Position numbers and translations under genes: made by a program | Assembly: GCA_035578175.1 (NCBI GenBank) | Contig: JAQMRL010000010.1 | Location: 29,627,784-29,691,783 of the forward strand | Direction of reading: 5' to 3' | Length of the DNA: 64,000 bases | DNA from: Catonia carolina | Lineage: Eukaryota > Arthropoda > Insecta > Hemiptera > Achilidae | The notes under the pieces: generated by a model | What the model saw: the letters and a program-made list of their open reading frames with translations, nothing else | Told to the model about the DNA's origin: nothing | Database searches by the model: none | Shown: piece by piece, positions 24,770-36,119 of the stretch | Layout: every line of letters begins with the position of its first letter | How positions within the stretch are numbered: the first letter of the stretch is position 1

Positions 24770-26779
24770 TCAAGCGAAAATAGGTTTTATTATTAAATTA
24801 GTGAACATATATTGAAGAAGCATTTCATCTAAATCGAAGCGCAACGACAATGAATCATTCAAAAACTTCCACGGATAATGAAGACAAATGCTTACCATAT
24901 AATGTTTAGTAAAATTATTAATATCATTATGCATTAGTATATCAAGCAATGTATTAAAACTGTAATAAGATGACAATGTGTAACAACCGTCAATTTTTAT
25001 ATTCAAATAAATATTATTTTTATCAACATTACTTTTGTAATTAATATTATTGAAACTGTTATTATCTTTAAAGGACATGAAAGGAGGATGTCCCAAAGAT
25101 ACAATATCATTTCTATCGACTGAGAATGTGTAATACATTCCCATATCGTCTGTCATGCTGAAATTTGTGTATGTTTTGCAGTCGTACTTGTCAATACATA
25201 GTAATTTAACAGCATCATTTCTTGCATCTACATTCCAACAGTCTTGGAACGTTATTATTTCATCACTTTTTTCAACTTTGTAAATACATTTCGGTTGAAA
25301 ATCATCGAGTAAATTTTTTAATTGAATTGCATGAGTTATATTAATTGGTAATAAACGAACACCATTATCATTTATTTTATAATCATTCAATGAATAATAT
25401 TCCACATCGAGTATGAATTTGAGCATTTTTAGAAATTTATTATTATCGTAATTGCAAATATTAAGATATTCTATTGTAAAGTTATCTGATATTACCTGAG
25501 AACTTTTTAAAAAATTTAATAATCTAATTAAAGCCTTATATTCATTGTCTATTCGATTTAAATTTTTTAGATTATCTGAAGGAAAACACCAATCAATTGC
25601 TACTATCACTATGGAAGAATGATCGGGAAGAAATTTTTCCATAAACTTACAATGAATCTTTTTACCTTCATAAATAATTCCATCAAAATTAATATAAAAA
25701 TGGTGGTAATAATCATCGAATCCATTCTTTTTTAAGTGATCATAAAATTCTGAGACACATCCATGACAAGGACGTTCAAAATATTTTAAAGTAACTAATC
25801 TAACTGTAGATTTTTGAATGAATTCTAAATCACTTTTACAAATTGGTTTCAAAATATCTGTTTTGTTTTCCTCACCTCTCTTTATGTAATATTTAGGGAA
25901 TTTATCAGTAATTATATCTAAATTTTTAAACATTTTCTTAGTGGATATGAGTACAATGCCCTGTTCAATAGTATTATCTGTACGTTTATTAGTAAGATTA
26001 GTGTTAGTAAACCCAGAATTTTCACTGGAAAGTAAAATAACTCGTTTCATTAATTGTATTTCATCAGTCAGTTTAATTAACTTATCATATTGTAAATCCT
26101 GTTGAATATTTTTTAAATTATCCTTAAAAATGTCCAGTTCATCTATAAAATCATCTAAATTAGATAATATATTATTAACTTTTCTAATTTCTTCGACACG
26201 TGAATTAATTTTATATATTTTATTCGATATTTTATTGTAGTGTAAAGAAATATTTTTGTAACTTTCTTCTTTTATCTTAAATTGTTTTTGAATTAGTTTA
26301 AATGAGTGTCTGTAAAAAGCATTATCAGTTGATATAAGTAGATCATTTTTATATAAAATATTTTTTATATAGGATGCTAAATCGTGTGCATTTGAAAATT
26401 TTGTTTCCATATTTTTTATAACTGTTTCAATGCGATTCGAATAAAATTTTATTTTATTATTTATTCTTATGTATTGTATTTCATCCCAAATGTTAATCAC
26501 ATTAATAGAACTGTATAATCCTAAAATTTTTATGAAAATTATAATAGTTAAAATAAACTTCATTCTAAAGGACATTTTATTTTTTCTTTGTTGTGAACTA
26601 GTTTCTTTCTTACGTTTGTCATTTCTTGCACTCTGACATTGACTTATAGATGAAACAGATGAATTTAGCTTATATCTATTTCGCACTTGGGTTTTGTCAT
26701 CTTCATTAAAGGATGTATCTTCATTCTCAGAACTACTTGTGCTTTTGTCTTCATAAACATTAATTTCAATGTCTTCCAT
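24770..26779 (-). CDS. Type II membrane protein with a divergent, non-catalytic PGRP-like domain (paralog 2)
   Basis: Intronless 669-aa frame; tag and taa stand directly before the ATG, fixing the start. Same architecture as the gene at 17,055: short acidic tail starting MEDIEINVYED and a shared VRNR motif, hydrophobic segment (FILTIIIFIKILGLY), helical stalk with predicted N-glycosylation sites, PGRP-like domain and unique C-terminal domain. By eye about 62 of 70 residues from the KPICKSD block to EGKK are identical between the paralogs, and the changes are conservative (R/K, F/Y, L/F). The tails and stalks differ much more. That pattern suggests selection on the extracellular domain. The amidase zinc ligands are missing in both. 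An alternative is a lineage-specific membrane protein whose resemblance to PGRP is only partial. Confidence 0.6.
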   Translation of the reverse strand: MEDIEINVYEDKSTSSSENEDTSFNEDDKTQVRNRYKLNSSVSSISQCQSARNDKRKKETSSQQRKNKMSFRMKFILTIIIFIKILGLYSSINVINIWDEIQYIRINNKIKFYSNRIETVIKNMETKFSNAHDLASYIKNILYKNDLLISTDNAFYRHSFKLIQKQFKIKEESYKNISLHYNKISNKIYKINSRVEEIRKVNNILSNLDDFIDELDIFKDNLKNIQQDLQYDKLIKLTDEIQLMKRVILLSSENSGFTNTNLTNKRTDNTIEQGIVLISTKKMFKNLDIITDKFPKYYIKRGEENKTDILKPICKSDLEFIQKSTVRLVTLKYFERPCHGCVSEFYDHLKKNGFDDYYHHFYINFDGIIYEGKKIHCKFMEKFLPDHSSIVIVAIDWCFPSDNLKNLNRIDNEYKALIRLLNFLKSSQVISDNFTIEYLNICNYDNNKFLKMLKFILDVEYYSLNDYKINDNGVRLLPINITHAIQLKNLLDDFQPKCIYKVEKSDEIITFQDCWNVDARNDAVKLLCIDKYDCKTYTNFSMTDDMGMYYTFSVDRNDIVSLGHPPFMSFKDNNSFNNINYKSNVDKNNIYLNIKIDGCYTLSSYYSFNTLLDILMHNDINNFTKHYMVSICLHYPWKFLNDSLSLRFDLDEMLLQYMFTNLIIKPIFA

Positions 26780-26871
26780 TACTAATTAGAATTTATATGA
26801 CCTGTTTCATTGAATATTCCCTGAAACATCAAATAATTTCTTTTTCGATTTATTCACAAAATATTCTTTTT

Positions 26872-27808
26872 ACTTTCTCTTGCCTATATGAATATATAGG
26901 AAGGAAAGTATTGAATTCAGGTCGAATTTTCACCGGATCTACAAGTTTTCAGACCCCCTGAACCCAAAAAATGTTTTTTAGCGATTGGTCTGTGTGTGTG
27001 TGTGTGTGTGTGGGCGCGCGCGCGCGCGTGTGTGTGAAAAGAATATCTCAAGAACGGAACATCGTACGAACTTGAAACTTGAAACTTAAGTTACATACCA
27101 CTACCGGACCCGACATGAACATTTTCATTAAAATCGGTCAACCGGAAGTTATTCGTGTAATTTTTCACGTTTTTGCAATTTCTCAAAAACTGGTACTACG
27201 ATTTTTTTAAAAATCGCCTGGTTTACTAAATTTTTTATGCTCTACAAGATAGGGTAGGCGCCATATTTGCTAAAATTCTTGGTGAGGCTGTTTTCTCGCA
27301 AAAAAATTGTTTTTTTAAGATTTCGACTTTAATATGCATTTTACCGCAAAAATGTTTCTATTAAAAGTTGTAGAGAATTAAAAATCCTACAACTTTTATT
27401 TCAAACATGTATTTGTATAACGCTTAGTTTAGCGGTAATTAGCGATTTTCTGTTTTTTTCTCACGAAAACGTAAAAAATCGATTTTTTAAAGATTTCAGT
27501 CTTAATATGCATTTTTACGTCAAAAATGTAAAATAAAATTCATAGGAAATTAAAAGATCTACAACTTTTAATTAGAGCATTTTTCTCTAGAGCCTAATTT
27601 AGCGAGAAAGAGTGATTTTCCGTATTTTTAAGCCAAACTGAGGTTGATTTTCATTTTGCGTCTATCACTCATGATTAAAATTAGGTTATGTTTATTGGGG
27701 TTAGTTTTTTGTTTATTTCTAATGCTTTATTACTAATGTTAGATTATATTGTTCAATATTTTGTATTGGGAAGAGAAACTCGTGTGAGTGTTTCACACCA
27801 GATTTTTC
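26872..27808 (+). repeat. Repeat R1, near-complete copy
   Basis: Starts actttctcttgcctatatg and ends in gtgagtgtttcacacc. It includes a TG/CG microsatellite at about 26,993-27,030 and a series of aaaatcg-rich segments. It provides an uninterrupted reference for the TTAA insertion site at 2,963. Confidence 0.55.
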
Positions 27809-28318
27809 ATTGTGACGGTAATTGGACATTTTAAAAAGAAAATGGGTGGTGGCAAATTTTCATGTTGTGAACTGCATTTTTTAAAAAAATTTGACCGATT
27901 TCAATCTGGAAGGAGCTGAAACCCTTATCCTTTTAAGAACCTAAATAAAGAGCAAACATTCAAAACGTAATTTCATATAACATCACATCAAGTAAAAAAA
28001 TTAAAATATTTTACACAGATTTAATGTTGGAATTGATTTTTTCGTTTTGTCAAAATAAGAAAAACTGCGACAAAACATATTTTGAAAATTTGCTCCTCAT
28101 ACATTTAGATTTTTGTCGGAGGCTTTTCGGGAATAGATTTCATCTGAATATAATATAATTATACAAACTCATTTACAATTAACGCATAAAAAATAAAACA
28201 TTTAAAAATATATGAAAACTATAAATGAACCACTAGCTAAGTTGTATTTCTTTAAAAACAATTTTTATTTTAAAACGTTAGTCCGTTCTTAAATTACTAC
28301 GAAGAAATTGAGTTTATT
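27809..28318. other. Gene-free host DNA
   Basis: AT-rich sequence with no frame or repeat that I could match elsewhere in the window. Confidence 0.4.
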
Positions 28319-29235
28319 ACGAGGTGTGGCTATTAAATAACGAGACTGACGTTGTAAAAAATTTATTTTAATTTTATACATAATCACTTATTGTCACCTT
28401 CAATATACACTCCTTTTCTATCCCTATAACGCTCCATGCGAATTTACCATTGTTGGAAACAGTGCTGGAAGCCATCTTTTGTCAGCTCATTCAGAACTCG
28501 TGCCGCTTTCTCTTTTACAGCTTCCACAGAGTCAAATCTTGTCCCTTTTAAGGCAGATTTCACCTTAGGTAACTGGTAGAAGATAATAACATGTGATGAA
28601 ACGTGGTTTTTTACTTATGATCCGGAAACGAAGCGCCAATCCATGCACTGGAAGAGCCGAACTTTACCGAGAGCCAAAAAGCTCGAATAAGCAAGTCAAA
28701 ATTTAAAGCAATGATGATTGTTTTTTTTTTGTATCCATGGGATTGTGTACCTTCACTGGGTTCCTGAAGGTCGAACAATTAATCAATATTACTACCTTGA
28801 GGTACTTTCTAAACTACGTCAAAGGGTAAGGAAAAAACGCCCCGAAATGTAGAAGGACAAATCATGGGTTCTCCACCAAGACAATACGCCAGCTCATTCC
28901 GGGTTATCTGTCAAGAGGTTCCTAGCCAAGTACAGCATCTCAGTGTTAGAACATCCACCTTATTCACCAGATCTTGCACATGTGACTATTACCTGTTCCC
29001 TAAAGTGTAATCTACATTAAAACGGGACAAGATTTCAGTCTGTGGAAGCTGTAAAAGAGAAAGCGGCACTTGTCCTGAAGAAGCTGACAAAAGATGACTT
29101 CCAGCACTGTTTCCACCATTGATCGTTGTACGGATAGAGGACTGTATATTGAAGGTGACAATAAGTGATTATGTATAAAATAAAAATAAAATTTTTTACA
29201 ACGTCAGTCTCATTATTTAATAGCCACACCTCGTG
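28319..29235 (+). mobile_element. Mariner-derived foldback element, copy C
   Basis: Left terminus tacgaggtgtggctattaaa and right terminus tttaatagccacacctcg are inverted. As in copy A, the left arm (28,321-28,575) is an inverted duplicate of the 3' end and joins a forward central part at the same junction (gtagaag(g/a)taataacatg). Forward blocks include LHWVPEG, HQDNTPAHSGL and a decayed DFYLF end. A and C sharing one junction shows that the rearranged form itself spread. Confidence 0.65.
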
Positions 29236-30179
29236 TGCTTCAATGTTTAACATAATTATATAAGAATAATAAAATTTACACACCTGTAGATTCAGAAGGT
29301 GCTAAAAAATATTTTGCCGTAGATCTACGTTGACTTTCAGAATGAAGAATATCAATACAATGGATTGTAAATACGATGTACATGCAAGATACAAATTTGT
29401 TGATATGTATTGAACGATTTTAATGTCAATGGAAGGAAAATAACTAGTAGCTATGAATGAACTGCTTATGAAATAAAGGTTTGCAATGATAATAAAGCTA
29501 CTGTTGTTATCAACAACGGAAATTGGACGCATCAGAAATAGTTTTATCAAATTTACATAAATTATATATAACTATAAATTCTAATGTGCTCATGTTCGCA
29601 TATAAAGCCGCAACACAAAAGCAATAAAAGTTACTAGGCGATGACAAGTTTTGGATAAATATTTAAAAAATGCGTAGAACTGTCCAGAGCAGCGTTGAAA
29701 ATTTTGATACCATTTGCTACATCCTACAATATTGTGAACGAGGATTTACCAAAATTGTGAATCCATAATGGTAAAACAAATGAGGATTCTGTCTGACACT
29801 GGAAAAAGATATCGTTTTATGTAATACAAAAATAAATCCAGACATTCAAAAATTGGTTAACAAGCCCAAATTTTACGTTAATTGAATTGGGAATGCAGTA
29901 AGATCTCGACTTACGCGAATTCTACTAACGCGAATTCACGTTAGCGCGAATTTGTTGAACCTTATATTAAATATTGTGTACAGTAGTTATTCTTATCTTA
30001 CGGATGTTTACATTTATGACCATTGTTTTGCTAATTGCTCTCGAAACCCTTATCGTAGTTGTCCTCCCCATTTTTACTCTGGAATTTCATCTTGATTTGC
30101 TTTTGTTCTAAATGTTAGTACTGTTTAGTGCGCTAATAATATCTCATAACCTCATTACGTTTGCAATGCAAGAAAAATA
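29236..30179. other. Gene-free host DNA
   Basis: No frame or element supported. A duplicated ttctactaacgcgaattcacgttagcgcgaatt stretch near 29,920-29,955 contains short gcgaatt repeats that may be the edge of a DNA transposon. Confidence 0.35.
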
Positions 30180-30705
30180 TTGAACAAAGGTACGCGATAA
30201 AATTCTGTGTGAAACTCAACAATTTGACACAAAGACATTTGCTTTTTTAACTGAAGCTCAAGGAGAGGCCACTCTATCGAGAACTATGGTTTTTAAGTGG
30301 AACAATGCTTTTAAAGAGGGCCGAGAAAATGTCGAAGAAGAAGAAAGCATGCAAGAGCAGATCCAAGGTGAAAATAATCATTCTTCTTTTTTCGTCAGCC
30401 GTGGCATTGGGCACAAGAAAGTTGTACCTCCAGAATAGACAGTTAATCACAATTTTTACAAAGATGTCTTGCAACAACATCGAAAATGGCTCCAGCGAGT
30501 CAAAACTATTATTGCAGATGAGGATATTGCAGATGATTCAAAGCTGTACCACGAAAACGCACCAGCTCACACTGCCCTTTCAATTCGAGAATTTCTGGCA
30601 AAGAAAATCATTTCCGTATTTCCACAACCTCACTACATCTCAGATGTAACTCCATGCGATTTCTATTTCTTCCCTAAGTTGAAATTGAAGTTGATGGATG
30701 AAACT
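30180..30705 (+). pseudogene. Second mariner-type transposase remnant
   Basis: Three shifted frames give the N-terminal MVFKWNNAFKEGRENVEEEE block near 30,285, then KDVLQQHRKW, HENAPAHTALSIREFLAKK and SDVTPCDFYFFPKLK. These are in the mariner order, but the segment between the DNA-binding and catalytic parts is deleted and the frame shifts at least once. It is distinct in sequence from the three foldback copies. Confidence 0.55.
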
Positions 30706-32746
30706 ACGTACTGTTTTTTACGCCGGTCCGCCGTTCGTGTTTTGCCCGCTGTAGCGCTGTGACGTAGTTGCTGCTGCCGGTAGATAGCGCAGCGGTCAAA
30801 TGTCTCACAGCAGCTGAAACAACGGCGGGTACCTAACGCCAACTAGATGGAGTCAGCCTAATCGAGAAGGAAGAGTTATGGAGAAGTCGAGAAGGTGATC
30901 AGTCAGTGTCTGTCCTATCACTCGAGAAGGTCGATTCGGAAAAGGAATTGTTTCTCAACACTGAGTATTTCTTGCTCCACACACTTCCTTTTCCTACCCT
31001 TCGCTTCAGCGACAACTGTTCCTCTTGTTAGGCAGCGGTAAAAGGTGCTCGCTGCGTCGGCGACTGATCCTATTCGTTTAAAGTCTGTCTACGGTAAGTA
31101 CTCAGACAGTAGGCAACCAGCAATGCAAGTGAGCATGCGTATTAATTTAATACGCACAGTATGACCAAAAACAAAATTCCAAACAGCATGACTAATTCGT
31201 TCCAAGCCTTTTGTAATAAACAATAAACACGTTCAATTCATTTGTTAAAAAATGTTTCATAAATCGAACATTAGTTTACCATTAATAACTAAAACTTTTA
31301 CTATTGTTACTCTTACATCGTTATGTTTCGGGACATTATTTACAATTATTGCATTATTATTTACGAGTATGTACTACGTTTTATTTTAGACTCAGTTATA
31401 ACAGGAGAGTAAACGATTCCAGTGATTCGTTGTTTGTCATTTCAGATTGTTTTTTTCGTATCATTAAAATCAATGTCTATGACTAGTTTAATAAAACTAT
31501 TTTCACTTGCCCGTGTCGAACTCATTTATAGTTTCGTCAGTTATCATTCGGTATTGTATCGGTTCGTTTTAATTTTCTTCGTAGACTGAAGTTGAAAAGT
31601 TTTGTAAGCTGTTTTTTGTTAACATGATGTAAGATAGTAAATGTGTTAAGTTTTTGAGACACAAGCTGTAAATAGTTGAAAAATAGAAAAAAATTGTTCT
31701 AAATCTCTTTAATTCCCTCAGAAGAAGTTGCTTGGTTAAATGTAATGGTTAAAAAAATTAATTACGGATTCGCTTTATGATACTACAATATTTACAAGTA
31801 ATTTTAGCGATATAATTAAAAACGTTTTAATGTTTTATGTAAGATAATGTTTATTTTAGCCGGAAGTAGATATTTTTATGATGGATCGTAGTGTAAGATA
31901 ATTTTGTCAGGCGGAGAGGTAGATACGCACCAACTAGAGTAAAACCTTTGATTACAGCCTATAGGCGCTTGCCTCGCGCGGAGTACTCTTACAGTAGATC
32001 GACTATAGGCAGCGGTACAGACGAGCCTCTTTCGCTTGCCAGCGGCTGCTCCTCTTGAGGTAGCAGCGAAGGCTTCCCCAACCATTTATTGTCCTTTCTG
32101 AACTACGCCGCTGGCTGCCCTACCGCTCCGGCTAGTCTTATGATGATTCTACCGATTGGACTACAACAAGCCGGTGACGACAAGGGTCATCATTTCGGGA
32201 CGATGGAAAACTTACAAAAACGTAACTGAAGACCTACACAGACAAGGAAAATTACTTCCGGTACTGCTATGAACAGTGGAAGAAACTTTGGCTGGGTAAC
32301 TTCTCAAGGATTATACTTAGAAGGAGATTACTTGTAATTTCAAGTAAATACAATATATAGTAATTAAATATAAGATCAGTACACTTACCTTTGGGACAGA
32401 CCTCGTACATCGTTAAACTTTTAAAATTACATTTAAGAATGGAGTGTTATATACCTTTACTCGGAAAACTAAATGGAAAAGTAGATTACATAAACCATAG
32501 TATATTTTTGCATAAAATTTTTCGTAAGAAACTTAGCTTACTTAATATTAAAATAACTACAGCATTTCATAAATGTAGATCCTGTTCGATCGTAAAAAGT
32601 GTAAGTTTTCACGACTGTTTTTAATATCATAACTTCTTTAAAAGTTTTTCATTTTCCACAAAATAGATAAAGAAACTTAAATTGTAATCCTCTTTTCTTT
32701 TAATTAATAAACTTTTTCTTTCGAATATCCATTTGTTAATTTTTTT
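30706..32746. other. Gene-free region with two GC-rich patches
   Basis: Patches at 30,720-31,130 and 31,900-32,200 are clearly richer in G+C than their surroundings and could be LTRs, untranslated exons or a repeat. I find no reading frame, splice pattern or partner copy. The remainder is AT-rich. Confidence 0.35.
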
Positions 32747-32879
32747 ACTTTCTCTTGCCTATATGAATATATAGGAAGTAAAGTCCTGTTTTCATATCAA
32801 TTTTTCGAAATTGAGTTTGTACTGGATCTACACGTTTTCACCCCTGAACCCAAAACACATGTTTTTAGCGATTGGTCTG

Positions 32880-32920
<41 letters not shown>

Positions 32921-32942
32921 GTGTGCGTGTGCGTGTGTGTGT

Positions 32943-32975
<33 letters not shown>

Positions 32976-33689
32976 TGATCAGAATATCTCAAGAACGGAA
33001 CATCGTACAAACTTGAAACATGAATTAAGTTAGGTACTACTACCGGACTCGACACAAGCATTTTCATCAAAATCGGTCAACCGGAAGTAGTAGTTTATTC
33101 GTGCAATTTTTCACTTTTTTGCGATTTTCTCAAAAACGGCTGCTAAGGTTTTTTTTGAAAATCGCCTGGTTTACTAAATGTTTATGCTTACAAGATAGGA
33201 TAGGCGCCATGTTTGCTGAAATTCTTGGCGAGGCTATTTTTACGTAAAAAAATTGTTTTTTTAAGATTGCGGCTTTAATATGCATTTTAGCGCAAAAATT
33301 TATATACTAAAAGTTGTAGAGAATTTAAAATCCTACAACTTTTATTAAAAAAAAATTTTTTTTATATAACGCTTAGTTTAGCGGTAATTAGCGATTTTCT
33401 GTTTTTTTCTCACGAAAACTTGTGAAAAATCGATTTTTTTAAAGATTTCGGCCTTAGTATGCATTTTATGACAAAAGTGTAGGGCCTAATATTAAAATTT
33501 ATAGGAAATTAAAAGATCTACAACTTTTATTTAAAGCATTTTTCTCCACAGAGCCTAGTTTAGCGTGAAAGAGTGATTTTCCGTATTTTTAAGCGAAACT
33601 GAGGTTGATTTTCATTTTGTGTCTTGCACTCTGATTAAAATAAGATTATGTTTTTTGAGGTTAGTTTTTTTTTTTTATTTATTTATTTA

Positions 33690-33846
33690 GAGTCGCATCA
33701 ACAACTTGGTCATTAGCGACTACGGTGGATTGTGTAACATTAACTTTGGGATTTGACATGTGAAAACTTCCAGACCCTCGCCGGAAATCGAATCCGGGAC
33801 CTCCGCGTGGCAGGCCAATGCGCTAACCACTACGCTACGGAGGCGG
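33690..33846 (-). mobile_element. tRNA-derived SINE, family B2
   Basis: On the minus strand: A box tagcgtagtggttagcgc, B box ggattcgatttccgg, then gtctgg and a tail with gtcgctaatgaccaagttg and a TAAA-rich end. Head and tail are both complete, so it is the best copy of this family here. tRNA-like, but not a functional tRNA. Confidence 0.6.
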
Positions 33847-33893
33847 TCAGTTTTTTTAAATTTTTTTTATTTCTAATGTTTTATTAATAATGT

Positions 33894-34230
33894 GACCCAC
33901 CGGGTTGGTCTAGAGGTAAATTCGTCGCCAAAATCAGCTGTTTAACAGCTGATTAACAGCTGATTTTCGGAGACGAAGGTTCCTGGTTCAAATCCTAGCA
34001 AATATAGTTACTTTTATACGGATTTGAATACTAGACAGTGGTTACCGGTGTACTTTGATGGTTGGGGTTTAATTAACCATACTCTCTCAGGAATGGTCGG
34101 CCTGGGTCTGTACAAGACTACATCTCATTTACACGTCATACACTCATCCTCATCTCATTGGGTCATGGGGTTGCTTATTGTTCTAAATTGAACAGATTGC
34201 AACGTACACAAATTAGGAATAAAAAAAAAC
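33894..34230 (+). mobile_element. tRNA-derived SINE, family A
   Basis: Same structure as the copy at 8,293. It has a local duplication of ttaacagctgat within the head and an A-rich tail. It is nested in repeat R1. Confidence 0.7.
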
Positions 34231-34443
34231 AAAATTAATAATGTTAGGTTATATTGGTCATTATTTGAATTGGCAAAAGAAAGTCGTGTGAGTGTTTCAC
34301 ACCAGACTTTTTTATACTAATTTGTTTTCTATGTTTATTTGATCATTTGCTCTATTTTGTGACTTTTTTATGCAATAAGTGACGGCATTAATGTTAATTG
34401 GTTTTTTTTAGCAGTGCTGATATTGTTGTATTCTAATTTTTTT

Positions 34444-34882
34444 ACTTTCTCTTGCCTATATAAATATATAGGAAGGAAAGTATTGTTTTCATGTCGAATT
34501 TTTCGAAATCGTGTTTTCACCGGATCTATACGTTTTCAGACCCCCTGAACCCAAAAAACATGTTTTTAGCGATTGGTCTGTGTGTGTTTGCGTGTGTGTG
34601 TGAACAGAATATCTCAAGAACGGAACATCGTACGAACTTGAAACTTGAAACTTAAGTTAAATACCACTACCGGACCCGACACGACCATTTTCATCAAAAT
34701 CGGTCAACCGGAAGTAGTAGTTTATTCGTATAATTTTTCACTTTTTTACGATTTTCTCAAAAACTGGTCCTACGATTTTTTTAAAAATCGCCTGGTTTAC
34801 TACATTTTTTATATTCTACAAGATAGGGTAGGCGCCATGTTTGCTGAAATTCTGCGTGAGGCTGTTTTTACGTAAAAACATT
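34444..34882 (+). repeat. Repeat R1, truncated at the viral boundary
   Basis: Matches the first 440 bp of the R1 copies at 26,872 and 32,747, then stops after acgtaaaaacatt. From 34,883 the sequence (agtagtagccgggagcgg) has no match to R1 and leads into viral-type DNA. This is the last host-type element before the viral genes. Confidence 0.55.
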
Positions 34883-35256
34883 AGTAGTAGCCGGGAGCGG
34901 TATGTCTGGCTCGGGAAAGGGTGGTAAATTGTTTTAGGGATTTCTAAATTGTACCCTATCGGTGTAGAAATGTGGTTAGGTGGTGTTGATTAGGTTTGGA
35001 AAGTGTTCTGGTTGTGAAATGTTTATTTAGTGTGTGTGTGTGTGTGTGTCGTCGTAGTGGTTTTTTTTTTTTTTTACAAAACTGGTGATGGTTTGTGTGT
35101 CTGGCTCGGAAAGGGTCCTAGGTTGTTGTAGAGATTCCTAAAATATACCCTAGCGATTGAGAAATGTGGTTGTTGATGGTGGTGGTGGTGTGGTACTGGG
35201 TTGGGGGTTAGGGTAGTGGGTTGTTTAGAGATTATTATTACTAGAGTGTACCTTAG

Positions 35257-35290
<34 letters not shown>

Positions 35291-35606
35291 CAAATTTCTT
35301 TGGGTCGGAAAGGGATGTAGATTTTTTTTTTTTTTAGAAATTGGGGTAATTGTACCTTAGTGGTTGAGCGATGTGGTTAGGTGTAGTGGGTTTGGGTTTG
35401 GATAGCGTTTTGTGTTGTTTTAGAGTTTGGTAAAGGGTATTGTAGGTGTTTAACTTTAGTAATTTGGTTTTTTTTTTTTTTTTTTAGAGATGAGTAAAAT
35501 ATATATTTTATATATTAGGATCTCTAATGTATCATTGTCTTGTGTGTGTTTTTTTTTTTAATATAATATTGGATAAATAAATTAAAAAAAAATATATATA
35601 TTAATT
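34883..35606. repeat. GT-rich noncoding region with three diverged direct repeats
   Basis: The motif tctggctcgg(g)aaaggg starts near 34,904 and 35,099, and gggtcggaaagggatgtag near 35,300. Each is followed by tag-attt/cctaaa-t-taccct and gatgtggtt(a/g)-g blocks, so about 195-bp units are repeated three times. Homopolymer T, TG and TTG runs are interspersed. There is no frame. It directly precedes the first viral ORF, and may be a viral repeat region, a promoter/origin or a junction product. Confidence 0.5.
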
Positions 35607-36002
35607 ATGCCGATGAATGAGGAGAGTAGTAGTAATGTTAACGTTGTTAGTGACGAACCCATTTCCTCTCACTACTCGGTACAGTTTGTTGATGGTGTTC
35701 GAGGTATTGATAATGCTGGTGATGATTCCTCACAGACAGTTATGCTTAAGCTCTTAGAGATGCTCTACAGTCTGAATTGGCCTAAGCCTCCTCAACCTCC
35801 TCCTGCAATAGATATCGGTGCGAATATAGAGTCTTTCATCAAAGAGGTGATAGCCAGGAGAGAGTTAAAATCGTTGGGCAGTGTTGGTGGTATTTGTAAA
35901 AATGAACAACAACAACAACAACAACAACAAAATAAACCTGTTAATGTCAACTTCAATTTCAACGACTTGGTACGGCTCGTGGAGGCTGGGGATAAAAAAT
36001 GA
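35607..36002 (+). CDS. Viral protein of unknown function, 131 aa, poly-Q tract
   Basis: Starts MPMNEESSS after an AT-rich leader (attaattatg). Residues 1-45 are acidic/serine-rich, followed by a helix (VMLKLLEMLYSLNW), a KPPQPPPA linker, a second helix (IESFIKEVIARRELK), a run of eight or nine Gln, and a short C-terminal motif (FNFNDLVRLVEAGDKK). No membrane segment. I do not recognise the family. Its stop overlaps the start of the next ORF (atga), which suggests coupled expression. The frame is open from end to end, and its richer GC and lack of repeats fit the viral genes to the right rather than the host DNA to the left. Confidence 0.6.
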   Translation: MPMNEESSSNVNVVSDEPISSHYSVQFVDGVRGIDNAGDDSSQTVMLKLLEMLYSLNWPKPPQPPPAIDIGANIESFIKEVIARRELKSLGSVGGICKNEQQQQQQQQNKPVNVNFNFNDLVRLVEAGDKK

Positions 36003-36115
36003 ATGACGCTTTGGTTGTCTTTTCGGTGATCACCTTTTCTGCTACTGTATGTTTTGTGTTAATTAAAAAATACGTAATACCGTATCTTGAAGAGGAATTG
36101 AAAAAAATAAAATAG
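35999..36115 (+). CDS. Tiny single-pass membrane protein, 38 aa
   Basis: ATG overlaps the stop of the upstream gene in an ATGA arrangement. Residues 4-22 form a hydrophobic segment (ALVVFSVITFSATVCFVL), followed by KKYVIPYLEEELKKIK, a charged tail. Size and layout are like the smallest envelope components of PIF complexes (for example PIF-7), but there is no sequence basis for naming it so. The adjacency to a second tiny membrane ORF makes chance less likely. It is too short for ordinary gene finders. Confidence 0.45.
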   Translation: MNDALVVFSVITFSATVCFVLIKKYVIPYLEEELKKIK

Positions 36116-36119
36116 ATTA

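Larger units (their letters stand above)
32747..34308 (+). repeat. Repeat R1 carrying two nested SINEs
   Basis: Begins acttagtype R1 end (actttctcttgcctatatg) and closes with ggcaaaagaaagtcgtgtga and gtttcacacc. It contains a long GTGC/TG microsatellite (32,877-32,980). SINEs are inserted at 33,690-33,846 and 33,894-34,230. At about 33,520 it keeps the intact target sequence corresponding to the TTAA insertion at 2,963. Confidence 0.55.

Noticed and set aside
32828..33070. His/Thr/Ala-repeat 80-aa protein
   Set aside because: It is the translation of a GTGC/TG microsatellite inside repeat R1.
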